Below, piece after piece: positions 1-7,846 of a DNA stretch of 64,000 nucleotides (positions are counted from its first letter, which is position 1; each line of letters begins with the position of its first letter). Below the pieces are notes generated by a model. It had not been told where the DNA came from and made no database searches. It saw only the letters and a program-made list of their open reading frames with translations. A program made the translations under genes and the position numbers. The DNA is from CALMKX01 sp036274895 (lineage in GTDB: Bacteria; Acidobacteriota; Thermoanaerobaculia; Multivoradales; SZUA-115): the NCBI GenBank assembly GCA_036274895.1, contig DASUEU010000014.1, forward strand, positions 32,859-96,858. Direction: 5' to 3'.

Positions 1-2
1 AG

Positions 3-227
3 GCCATGGCCGCCGAGCGGTTCGTCGGCTTCGGCTTGCCGGCCCTGCTCGCAGGGCGTGCCGGCCGGGTGCTCGAGCCGGGGTCGCTCGCTCCCGTGGC
101 CCTGCGCCTGGCCTTTGCGGCGCCGCAGGTCTGGGATTCCCTGCTCCTGACCCGCCCCCTCTACCTGCGCGAGCCCCAGGTCACCCTGGCCCCGGTCACT
201 CGAACCACGGCACGCTCTCAGCCGTGA
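3..227 (+). CDS. tsaB: TsaB C-terminal fragment (tRNA t6A synthesis), cut by window edge
   Basis: The frame is open from the left edge and ends at TGA 225-227, so only about the last 74 residues are present. The tail, with PLYLREPQ near the end, matches the usual C-terminal end of TsaB, the partner of TsaD in making threonylcarbamoyladenosine on tRNAs that read ANN codons. The next gene, rimI, starts inside its stop (GTGA overlap). A tsaB-rimI order is very common in bacteria and supports the call. The N-terminal ASKHA-fold half lies outside the window, so identity rests on the short tail and the neighbour. Confidence 0.7.
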   Translation, partial: AMAAERFVGFGLPALLAGRAGRVLEPGSLAPVALRLAFAAPQVWDSLLLTRPLYLREPQVTLAPVTRTTARSQP

Positions 228-697
228 ACGGCCAACCCAGTTTCGAGATCCGGCGGGCGGTCTGGGAGGACCTGCCCCTGCTGGCCGAGATCGAGCGGGA
301 GGCCTTCGCAGACCCGTGGTCGGCGGCCGTGCTCGCCACCGAGCTGCAACATGCCTGCGCCCGCGTCTGGTTGGGCGGCTCCCCGGGCGCGCCGTCGGCG
401 GGCTATGCCGGCTTCCGCTGGACCGGCCCGGAAGGGGAGCTGCTGCGCCTGGCGGTGGTGCCGGGGGAGCGCCGGCGCGGTCTCGCCGCGGCCCTGCTCG
501 AGGCCGGCCTCGGCTACCTGCGAGAGCAGGAGGCCGAGGTCTGCCATCTCGAGGTGCGGGCGGACAACGTCCCGGCCATCGCTCTCTACGATCGTTTCAG
601 CTTCCGGGTCGTCGGCCGCCGGAGTGGCTACTACCCGGGAGGGGTCGACGCCTTGCTGATGTCGGTGCCGCTCGCCGTGTCCGGAGGAATGATCTAG
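224..697 (+). CDS. rimI: Ribosomal protein S18-alanine N-acetyltransferase RimI-type GNAT
   Basis: A 157-residue GNAT acetyltransferase. The acetyl-CoA loop reads RLAVVPGERRRGLAAALL (R-x-x-G-x-A type), followed by the RimI-like tail with N-VPAIALYDRFSF and a GYYPGGVDALLM end. RimI acetylates the N-terminal alanine of ribosomal protein S18; close relatives can have other targets. The GTG start at 224 overlaps the tsaB stop, which implies translational coupling. The rpsR product, its classical substrate, is also encoded in this window (29012-29248). Length is normal for the family. Confidence 0.88.
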   Translation: MNGQPSFEIRRAVWEDLPLLAEIEREAFADPWSAAVLATELQHACARVWLGGSPGAPSAGYAGFRWTGPEGELLRLAVVPGERRRGLAAALLEAGLGYLREQEAEVCHLEVRADNVPAIALYDRFSFRVVGRRSGYYPGGVDALLMSVPLAVSGGMI

Positions 698-735
698 ACT
701 TCGCCATAGATTCATATTTTCCTGGAGTCCCTGCC

Positions 736-3717
736 ATGCGTTGCCCTCGAGCCTTGTGGTGGGCCGTCCTCCTCCCGGTGGCCTCGGCCGCCCTTCCCGT
801 CCTCGCCCTCGACTACGACCTGGTCTACGTCCGCCAGCCCCGCTACGGCGACCTCGACGAGACCATCTGGCCCGAGGTCTTCCATCCCGGCCGGCTCGAC
901 CCGGGGGCCGACCTGATGCTGCTGCACCCGGACGGTAGTGAGGAGGTGCTCGTGGCCGGGGGCAACGGCGGCGTCACCGACCCCTTCGTGTCCTTCGACG
1001 GGGCGTGGGTCTACTACAGCTACTTCCCGGACCTGCGGCCCCAGAGCCTCAACTCCCAGCGGGGCTACCTGCCCCACGCCGGGGCGGACGTCTACCGCCT
1101 CCACGTCGCGAGCCGCCGCGTCGAGCGGCTGACCTTCGGCGAGTTCACCCCCAACACCGGCGCCGGAACCTGGGACGAGTCCAACCCGGTCGATCCTCCC
1201 GCGGGCTTCAACCGCCTGGGCTACGGGATCTTGAACCTGGGCCCCTGCCCCCTGCCCGGCGGCAAGGTGGCCTTCGTCAGCAACCGCAACGGCTTCGACC
1301 CGCCCAAGGGCTTCACCAACCCCACGCTGCAGCTCTTCGTGATGGACGAGGACGGCGGCAACGTCACGCCGATCGCCCCGATGACCATCTCGAGCGCCCT
1401 CCACCCGACGGTCCTGACGGATGGCCGGCTGATCTTCAGCTCGCACGAGGACCAGGGTCTGCGGGACACCCGGCTGTGGGGGATCTGGTCGATCTGGCCG
1501 GACGGCCGGCATTGGGCGCCGGTGGTCAGCGCCTTCCGGAGCGGCCAGGCCTTCCACTTCATGACCCAGCTGTCGGGCGGCGACCTGGTGGTGGAGGACT
1601 ACTACAACTTGAACAACAACGGCTTCGGCGCCCTCTACCGCCTGCCGCTGGCGCTGCCCCCCGGCCAGCCCCCCTTCCACAGCGCCTTCCCGGACCAGAA
1701 CCCGGCCATCGAGCGCACGGTGGGCGCCGGCTTCTCCTACCCCTTCCAGATGGCCTTCACCCCCCGGGGCCTCCACTCGATCACCCCCTTCACCCACGGC
1801 GACGACGAGGCCGCGCCCGCGGGCGGCAACGGCGTGCGGGTGGGCAAGCTCACCCACCCCTCGGGCGCGCCCGGAGGCAACCTGCTGGTGGCCTGGACCC
1901 CCGGCCCGGCCAACGACCTCGACCGCCCGACGCCCCTGCCGCGCTACGACAGCGGCCTCTACCTGCTGCCCGGGGGCAACCCGATCTCCGGCCCCGGCCA
2001 GTTGGTACCGATCAAGAACAGCCCCCTCTACAACGAGGCCTGGCCCCGGGCCCTGGTGCCCTACGCGGCGGTCCATGGCATTCCCGCTCCGGCCGAGCTG
2101 CCCTGGCTGCCCAACGACGGCGCCGCCCACGCCCTGCTGCCCGCGGGCACTCCCTTCGGGCTGATCGGCACCAGCTCCTTCTACAAGCGGGAGAGCTTCC
2201 CCGGCTGGGTGACCCCCTGGGCCGACAGCTTCGACGGCCTGGACGCCTTCAACACTTCGGAGAACGGCCAGAGTAGCAACTGGGACTGGCAGGGGAGCGA
2301 CGCCGGCAAGTATGCGAATAGCGAGATCTGGGCCGTGCGCGTTTTGGCCATGGAGCCCAACTCCCACCGCAGCTACGGCCCCCACGAGGGCCGCCACTTT
2401 CGAAGCCACGCCAGCGAGCGGTTGCGCATCCTGGGCGAAATCCCCCTGCGCAAGACCAACGCCCAAGGCCAGCCCCTGCTCGACCCCGAGGGCAACCCGG
2501 ACACCAGCTTCCTGGCCAAGATCCCGGCGGACACTCCGATCACTTTCCAGACCCTGGACAGCCGCGGCCTCGCCCTCAACATGGCCCAGACCTGGCACCA
2601 GGTGCGGCCCGGGGAGCTGCGCGCCAACTGCGGTGGCTGCCACGCCCACAGCCAGCAGCCCCTGGCCTTTGAGCAGACCGCCGCGGCGCAGCCGGGCTAC
2701 AGCGTCTTCGACCTGTCGCTGGACACTCCGCTGATCTCGGCCGACGCCCAGGGCCAGCCCACGCTCGTCGTCTCCCACGTGCCGCTGGTGGACGTGGAGT
2801 TCTACCGCGACGTTCGGCCCCTGCTGCAGAGAAGCTGCGTCTCCTGCCACACGGCCACCAACCCCACGCCTCCCGGCGACCTGGTGCTCGACGACCTCGC
2901 CCTGAACGGCGAAGGGCTGCCCGGGGACTACCGCCGGCTGGCCGCGGACGAAGGGGCCCAGTGGGGCAATCCGCCGGTGATCGTCAACGGCACGTGGCGG
3001 CAGACCAACGTCAGCCGCTACGTGAGGAAGTTCCAGAGCCGGCGCAGCCTGCTGGTGTGGAAGGTGTTCGGCCAGCGCCTGGACGGCTGGAGCAACGCGG
3101 CCCACCCCACCGAGAGCGTGCCCGGCAACCCGGCCACGCTGCCCCCCGGCGCCGACCCCAACGAGGCGGACCTGGACTTCACCGGCACCCGCATGCCGCC
3201 CCCCGGCAGCCCCGCGCCTCCCCTCTCCGAGGACGAGAAGCGCACCATCGCCCGCTGGATCGACCTCGGCTGCCCGATCGACACCGCCACCGGCACTTCG
3301 CATGCGGGCTACGGCTGGTTCCTGGACGACCTCAAGCCGACCTTGACCGTGAGCCTGCCTCGGCCAGGCTATGACCCGGCGCCCCTGACCCAGTTCCGCA
3401 TCGGCCTGGCGGACGCCCACAGCGGCATCGACCTCGGCACGCTCTCGGTGAAGGCGGACTTCCCCCTCCGCGGCCGGCCCGCGAACGCCGAGCTGGCCGA
3501 CCTGGTGACCCCGGCCGGAGACGGCCTCTACACCCTCGACCTCGCGGGCACCCTGCCCCCGGTCTGGCGCCGGCAAGTAAGGGTCTCGATCGAGGATCAG
3601 CAGGGTAACGTGACGAGGGTGGACCGTCTGTTCTCGACCCGGCTTTACGCACCGATCTTCGCGGACGGCTTCGAGAGCGGGGATACGTCCGGGTGGGGGG
3701 TGGTGGTCGGGGAGTAG
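736..3717 (+). CDS. Secreted di-heme protein with hydrazine-synthase-alpha-like domain
   Basis: A 993-residue exported protein. The ATG at 736 is chosen because it is followed at once by a signal peptide (MRCPRALWWAVLLPVASAAL). The middle part resembles TolB/WD-like beta-propeller segments of the hydrazine synthase alpha middle-domain family (VSNRNGFDPP, HPTVLTDGRLIFSSHEDQG). Two c-type heme motifs are visible: CGGCH at residues 632-636 and CVSCH at 701-705. Downstream is a Planctomycete-cytochrome-like stretch (MPPPGSPAPPLSEDEKRTIARWIDLGCP). The protein ends in IFADGFESGDTSGW, a tail seen on many secreted proteins of such bacteria. It is probably periplasmic or extracellular and redox active. 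There is no evidence for actual hydrazine chemistry, since the other synthase subunits are absent. Confidence 0.7.
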   Translation: MRCPRALWWAVLLPVASAALPVLALDYDLVYVRQPRYGDLDETIWPEVFHPGRLDPGADLMLLHPDGSEEVLVAGGNGGVTDPFVSFDGAWVYYSYFPDLRPQSLNSQRGYLPHAGADVYRLHVASRRVERLTFGEFTPNTGAGTWDESNPVDPPAGFNRLGYGILNLGPCPLPGGKVAFVSNRNGFDPPKGFTNPTLQLFVMDEDGGNVTPIAPMTISSALHPTVLTDGRLIFSSHEDQGLRDTRLWGIWSIWPDGRHWAPVVSAFRSGQAFHFMTQLSGGDLVVEDYYNLNNNGFGALYRLPLALPPGQPPFHSAFPDQNPAIERTVGAGFSYPFQMAFTPRGLHSITPFTHGDDEAAPAGGNGVRVGKLTHPSGAPGGNLLVAWTPGPANDLDRPTPLPRYDSGLYLLPGGNPISGPGQLVPIKNSPLYNEAWPRALVPYAAVHGIPAPAELPWLPNDGAAHALLPAGTPFGLIGTSSFYKRESFPGWVTPWADSFDGLDAFNTSENGQSSNWDWQGSDAGKYANSEIWAVRVLAMEPNSHRSYGPHEGRHFRSHASERLRILGEIPLRKTNAQGQPLLDPEGNPDTSFLAKIPADTPITFQTLDSRGLALNMAQTWHQVRPGELRANCGGCHAHSQQPLAFEQTAAAQPGYSVFDLSLDTPLISADAQGQPTLVVSHVPLVDVEFYRDVRPLLQRSCVSCHTATNPTPPGDLVLDDLALNGEGLPGDYRRLAADEGAQWGNPPVIVNGTWRQTNVSRYVRKFQSRRSLLVWKVFGQRLDGWSNAAHPTESVPGNPATLPPGADPNEADLDFTGTRMPPPGSPAPPLSEDEKRTIARWIDLGCPIDTATGTSHAGYGWFLDDLKPTLTVSLPRPGYDPAPLTQFRIGLADAHSGIDLGTLSVKADFPLRGRPANAELADLVTPAGDGLYTLDLAGTLPPVWRRQVRVSIEDQQGNVTRVDRLFSTRLYAPIFADGFESGDTSGWGVVVGE

Positions 3718-3764
3718 CGCCGAGCCTTCGGCAGGGACTAGAGTTGCGCCAGGAGACCCGACCG

Positions 3765-4091
3765 ATGGCTGCCATGACGCTCGCAAAGGATCCGGGAGAG
3801 CTCGCCGAGGCGATTCGGCGCGCTCAAGACGAACCTCTCTTCGTGGAAGCAGATGGCCGCCCAGTGGCCGTCGTGCTCTCGGTTCAGGAGTACGACCGCC
3901 TCACTGCCTCCCCAGATCTCCTCGCTGCCAACCAGGCCTACTGGGACCAACAGGTGGCGCTGATGGAGGATCTCCCTGCCGAAGTCGAGCTGACCGAGGC
4001 GATGTGGAGGGAGCTGACCACCGGCCCCGTGCGCCCGATCTCGCCCGACAGTCTCGCAGTGCCTCCCGGCTGGAAGCCGGGCCGCGGCTGA
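3765..4091 (+). CDS. Type II antitoxin, Phd/YefM-like
   Basis: A 108-residue protein. Its first half has the Phd/YefM pattern, a DNA-binding fold with ADGRPVAVVLSVQEYDRL, and its C-terminal half is acidic with tryptophans and probably wraps the toxin. The start at 3765 is chosen because AGGAG at 3751-3755 sits nine bases ahead; an in-frame extension upstream has no such site. Its stop overlaps the start of the following ParE/RelE-like gene by one base (TGATG). The pair is therefore a classical antitoxin-first operon, expected to repress its own promoter. Which toxin subtype it binds is inferred from position only. Confidence 0.75.
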   Translation: MAAMTLAKDPGELAEAIRRAQDEPLFVEADGRPVAVVLSVQEYDRLTASPDLLAANQAYWDQQVALMEDLPAEVELTEAMWRELTTGPVRPISPDSLAVPPGWKPGRG

Positions 4092-4381
4092 TGGCCATCC
4101 GCTTCTCGCGCGCTTCGGTTCGCGATCTCGAGGACATCCGGGCACACACCCTCAGGGAGTTCGGACCGGTCCAGGAACAGCGCTATCTCGAGGGGCTGAG
4201 GCATCACCTGGAGCTGCTGGAGCAGTTCCCGCGGTCCGCTCCGCTGTACCGGCGTGGAGGATCCCTGCGGGTCTCGACCTACCAGTCTCACCGGGTCTTC
4301 TACCGGGACGACGGGGGCGGGATCGCGGTGAAGAGGATCGTTCACCACGCTCGCGACCTGGATCGCATCGTAGGCCGCTAG
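4091..4381 (+). CDS. Type II toxin, ParE/RelE superfamily
   Basis: A 96-residue basic protein with the ParE/RelE pattern: an N-terminal strand MAIRFSRAS, the helix RDLEDIRAHTLREFGPVQEQRYLEGLRHHLELLEQFP, then SAPLYRRGGSLRVSTYQSHRVFYRDDGGGIAVKRIVHHARDLDRIV. ParE members poison gyrase and RelE members cleave mRNA on the ribosome. The sequence looks closer to ParE (long helix pair, arginine-rich strand before a VFYR strand), but the target cannot be settled by eye. The ATG overlaps the antitoxin stop by one base. It is the last plus-strand gene before the convergent CHAT operon. Confidence 0.75.
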   Translation: MAIRFSRASVRDLEDIRAHTLREFGPVQEQRYLEGLRHHLELLEQFPRSAPLYRRGGSLRVSTYQSHRVFYRDDGGGIAVKRIVHHARDLDRIVGR

Positions 4382-4466
4382 GGTCCATTCTGCAGCTCGG
4401 GATAGCCTGGCTCTCGTTTTCAGACACTCGGCGCTCTGGTGCCAGGGCAGGTGGTCCCCTCCGATC

Positions 4467-4494
4467 CCCTCTCCCCCCGCCAGGGGGGAGAGGG
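4467..4494. repeat. Perfect 12-bp hairpin, REP-like, between convergent genes
   Basis: CCCTCTCCCCCC (4467-4478) and GGGGGGAGAGGG (4483-4494) form a perfect stem around the loop GCCA. Together with the flanking AGGGTGAGGGGG it looks like the C/G-rich dispersed palindrome found in many high-GC genomes. It lies between the end of the toxin gene (4381) and the end of the CHAT gene (4526), where it could stop transcription from both sides. No T-run follows, so a classical intrinsic terminator is not shown. Confidence 0.6.
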
Positions 4495-4525
4495 CAGGGT
4501 GAGGGGGGCCGGCCCGGGCGAGGGA

Positions 4526-7500
4526 TCAGCCGGTCTCGGCTCCCGGCTCCAACGGCCCGAGCGGATCCTCCCCCCTCTTCTCCATCGCCTCGGCCTGGGC
4601 CCGCACTGCCTGCAGCACCGCGCCGAGCGCCCCCTGCACGTCCTCCTCGGTCACCGGCGCCGCCGGGTCGAAGGCCGGCCACATCTGCTTGAGCGCGTCA
4701 ACGCGTGCGCCGGCCGAGGGGTCCTCCAACTCCATGGCGCGCATCCAGGCAAGGTGCCAGGCAGCCAGGAAGCCGGGGTGCTCCTCGAGTGCCGCGAAGG
4801 CCTGGGCCAAGATATCGAGAGCCAGGCGCTGACCGAAGCGATCCTCGATCTCCCAGAGGGTGGCGAGAGTCACCCCTGCCAGCACGACAGCCCGATCCGC
4901 CCGCCCTGCGGCGAGGGCCACGCGGGCCATGTAGCCGTACGCAGCGGCTTCCCCCAGACGGTTCTCGATGGCTCGATGGAGAACCAGCGCCTGGCGGAAG
5001 AGCGCGAACGCTTCGGCCGCGTCCCCCTGAGCTTGGCGAAGCCGCCCCAGACCTGAAAGCGTGTTGGCCTCTCCGAGTCGAGCCTGGATTTCTTGGTAGA
5101 TGGGCAGGGCGGTTTGGTAGGCGTGTTCGGCTTCTCGGAGTCGATCGGTGCGTACGTAGAGGTCTCCGAGGGCCTGTCGAGTGTTGGCCTCTCCGAGTCG
5201 ATCCTGGATTTCTTGGTAGATGGGCAGGGCGGTTTGGTAGGCGTCTTCGGCTTCTCGGAGTCGAGCGGTGCGTACGTAGAGGTCTCCGAGGGCTTGGGCG
5301 GTGGTTGCTTCTGCGCGCGAGCCGGAGGCGAGCGCGCCGGCCATTTGGTGGGTCGCGTCGAGTAGGTTCTTGGCCGTCCCGGCGCCGCCGGCGAAGCTCA
5401 GGATCCGACTCCAGGGCGCCACCGTCTCGGCGCAGGCCAGCACTGCCGCTACGCCTTCGCCGGCGTTTCGTAGCTCCTCGAGCAACGCCTCGAGATTGGG
5501 CTGTTCGGTGAGGGCGCGGGCCACGGCGCGGGCCGTGGCGGTCGTACCGAGCTGGTGCTGGTAGGTGCCGCTGAGCCAGGCTGCGAGCGCCTGCCAGGAA
5601 GCCGTGAGGAGCTGTTCCCGGCGCTCCGGGGACAGCTTCGACGCCTCCTGGCGGGCGAGCAGGCGGATCGGCTCCAGCAGGCGCAGGCGCTCGTCCCGGC
5701 CGTAGCGCTCGGCCAGGTAAGCCCTCTCGAGGGCGGCCATGCGCTCCGCCGCGTCGCCCCCGAAGATGCCCGGCAGCAAGCTCGCCGACAGCCCGGCGGG
5801 GAAGTGCCCCAGCCAGGCGAACAGCTCTGCCGCCGCGGGGTTCGCCCGCCTCAAAGGCTCGACGGAGACCTGGATGGAGGCCCGGAGGCTGCGATCGCGC
5901 AGCTGATTCGCCTGGTCGTCCCGTAGCTCTTCGTCGAAGAGCTCCAACCCCTGGATCTTGCCGGGATCCCGCCGGATCCGGTCGGTCAGCTGGACGAAGC
6001 TCAGGCCCAGCCCGGTCTGACCGGCGACCAGGCAGATCGACAACGGGTGCCCGGCCAATAGCTCGAGCAGCCGATCCAGGTCGGGCGAGGTCGCTTCCTC
6101 CGGCGCGACCCGCGGCCCCGCCGCGGCGAGGAACACCTCCCGGTCCACGGGCGCCGCCAGGGGCCCGGGCCGTAGCATCTGCTCCTCCAGCCCGCCGAGC
6201 GGCCCCAGCGGCTTGCGGCTGGACAGCAGCAGCCGCAGTCGCCGGCAGCCCAGCAGCAGTGTCTCCAGCAACGCTCGCAGCCCCGGCCGATCGGCGGTGA
6301 TCAGATCCTCGCAGTTGTCCAGCACCACCAGGGCTGCAGTGTCGCCCACCTTCCGCGCCAACTCCTCGTCGCTCTCGCAGCGCTCCATGCCCCAGCGGGC
6401 CGCCAGCCGGCCGCGCAGGGAGGCGGCCTGATGGAGACCGCGCAGGGGCAGCCAAAGCGCACGCTCGAGGCCGAGCGAGCCTTCCGTCACGGCCTGGCGG
6501 GCCACGGCCAGGGCCAGCTCGGTCTTGCCGATGCCTGGCATGCCCTGGAACGACACCAGCCGGTGGTGGTGCAGCAGGGCGACACCCCGCTCGATCTCCT
6601 CTTCCCGGCCTCGGAAATGCGCCGGGGCCGCGGGAGCCTCTTCCAGCTCCCCGATCACCCCGGCCGCTGCCTCGGAGGCAGGTGCCTCGGGTAGAGGGGC
6701 GCCGAGGCGAATCGGCTCCCAGGAGCGGGCGTAGTAGGCGAGGGCGGCCCAGTGGGGATCCTCCTCGGGCAGGGCGAAGCGAGCCTCCGCCACCGCCTGC
6801 TCCAGGTTGCCGGCAGCCACCCCGGCGAGGCTCTCGACCAGCCGCTGCGAGAACTTCGTCGTGGCCTGGGCGTCGAGAGAGGCATGAGACGTCAGCACCA
6901 CCGTGGCGTTGCCCTGCTCGGGATCGAGCAAGCGCTCGGCCAAAGCGCCCAGCAGGCGATGCCGGCGCCCACCGTAGCAGCTCCACAGCAGCACCACCTT
7001 GGTCCCCGCCCGGGCACACAGCCGGGCCACGGCGTCGGCGTCGACCGGCTCGCCGGGGTCACCCGGATAGTCCGGATGACCGGCCTGATGGAGCAACAGG
7101 GAGCCCCCCAGGGCGTCCCCGTGGGCGATCACGCTGAGCAGGGAGATGGCCTGTCCGCCGTCGAGCAGACCCTCGAGCATGGGCAGGCTCGCTTGCCGCA
7201 AGGGAGGCACGGCCCGCAACTGGAAGCTGCCGGCGAGACGCTGCAGAGCCTCCTCGTGACGGTGGAACACTGCTTCCGGCAGGCGTCCACCTTCACCGTC
7301 CACGACGGGATTGGCCCAGGCGATGCCGGCTCGCTCGTCCTTTTCCAGCCGAAGCTCCGCCGCCGCGACGCCCTCGACCGAGCGTACGAGAGCAGCCCCG
7401 AAGCGCTGGAAGAGAAAGCCCTTGTCATCGGCCAGCAGCTCGAAGGGCAGGTCCGCGACCCGGCCGAGGGACCCCGCCGGCAACACCAGCAAGAGGCGCA

Positions 7501-7846
7501 GGGGGCGGCGACTCGCAGAGCGGCTCTTCTCGATCCGCTCCCACGCCGCGGCCAGCGGCGCATCCTCGAACAAACGGCCGAGCAGCCAGCGCCCGAACCC
7601 GAGGGCGGCCTCCAGCGAGGTTGGACGATCCTCAAGAAACCGTGCCAGGAACGTGGCCTGAGAGGTTCCGTTCCCCGCTCCCGCCGAGTCGGCAACGCTC
7701 AGGTTGGCCACTCCGGCCACGGTGTCCACCCGCATCGCGCTCTGGTCCGCCAGGGTCAGGTCATAAAGCTCCCGGCCGGCGTCCGGCTCGCCGCGGGGGC
7801 GCAAGCTCAGGTACACGCGATAGGGCGAAGGCTGGCCGACGCTCAT
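4526..7846 (-). CDS. CHAT protease - STAND (NB-ARC-like) NTPase - TPR protein
   Basis: A 1106-residue protein with three parts. Residues about 110-380 are a caspase-like CHAT domain with a His-Cys dyad: His242 in SVIAHGDALGG and Cys290 in VVLLWSCYGG. Residues about 408-720 are a STAND P-loop NTPase: FRGREEEIERG, Walker A GMPGIGKT at 435-442, Walker B ALVVLDNCEDL. The C-terminal third is TPR repeats, two of which (about 850-929) are almost identical. CHAT proteins are proteases that in known cases act in bacterial immunity or cell death; the STAND-TPR part usually senses a trigger and oligomerises. Its start overlaps the stop of the phosphoesterase gene by four bases (ATGA), so the two are translated together. 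The trigger and protease substrate are unknown. There are no membrane segments, so it should be cytoplasmic. Confidence 0.85.
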   Translation of the reverse strand: MSVGQPSPYRVYLSLRPRGEPDAGRELYDLTLADQSAMRVDTVAGVANLSVADSAGAGNGTSQATFLARFLEDRPTSLEAALGFGRWLLGRLFEDAPLAAAWERIEKSRSASRRPLRLLLVLPAGSLGRVADLPFELLADDKGFLFQRFGAALVRSVEGVAAAELRLEKDERAGIAWANPVVDGEGGRLPEAVFHRHEEALQRLAGSFQLRAVPPLRQASLPMLEGLLDGGQAISLLSVIAHGDALGGSLLLHQAGHPDYPGDPGEPVDADAVARLCARAGTKVVLLWSCYGGRRHRLLGALAERLLDPEQGNATVVLTSHASLDAQATTKFSQRLVESLAGVAAGNLEQAVAEARFALPEEDPHWAALAYYARSWEPIRLGAPLPEAPASEAAAGVIGELEEAPAAPAHFRGREEEIERGVALLHHHRLVSFQGMPGIGKTELALAVARQAVTEGSLGLERALWLPLRGLHQAASLRGRLAARWGMERCESDEELARKVGDTAALVVLDNCEDLITADRPGLRALLETLLLGCRRLRLLLSSRKPLGPLGGLEEQMLRPGPLAAPVDREVFLAAAGPRVAPEEATSPDLDRLLELLAGHPLSICLVAGQTGLGLSFVQLTDRIRRDPGKIQGLELFDEELRDDQANQLRDRSLRASIQVSVEPLRRANPAAAELFAWLGHFPAGLSASLLPGIFGGDAAERMAALERAYLAERYGRDERLRLLEPIRLLARQEASKLSPERREQLLTASWQALAAWLSGTYQHQLGTTATARAVARALTEQPNLEALLEELRNAGEGVAAVLACAETVAPWSRILSFAGGAGTAKNLLDATHQMAGALASGSRAEATTAQALGDLYVRTARLREAEDAYQTALPIYQEIQDRLGEANTRQALGDLYVRTDRLREAEHAYQTALPIYQEIQARLGEANTLSGLGRLRQAQGDAAEAFALFRQALVLHRAIENRLGEAAAYGYMARVALAAGRADRAVVLAGVTLATLWEIEDRFGQRLALDILAQAFAALEEHPGFLAAWHLAWMRAMELEDPSAGARVDALKQMWPAFDPAAPVTEEDVQGALGAVLQAVRAQAEAMEKRGEDPLGPLEPGAETG
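5061..5300 (-). repeat. Two near-identical 120-bp tandem repeats coding TPR units
   Basis: Positions 5061-5180 and 5181-5300 are direct repeats of 120 bp; by eye 112 of 120 bases agree and the differences are mostly in the last ten bases. Each unit codes 40 residues of TPR sequence (core LGDLYVRT-RLREAE-AYQTALPIYQEIQ-RLGEAN) in the CHAT-STAND protein. Flanking TPR units are much more diverged, so this is a recent duplication in the putative sensor region. Confidence 0.9.

Noticed and set aside
736..3717. A true hydrazine synthase gene
   Set aside because: The match is to the middle-domain fold only; the beta and gamma subunits and other anammox genes are absent.
712..3786. A 1024-codon open frame on the minus strand opposite the di-heme protein
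   Set aside because: High-GC antisense shadow: Arg/Gly/His/Val-rich with no domain, while the plus strand has a signal peptide, heme motifs and a natural start.
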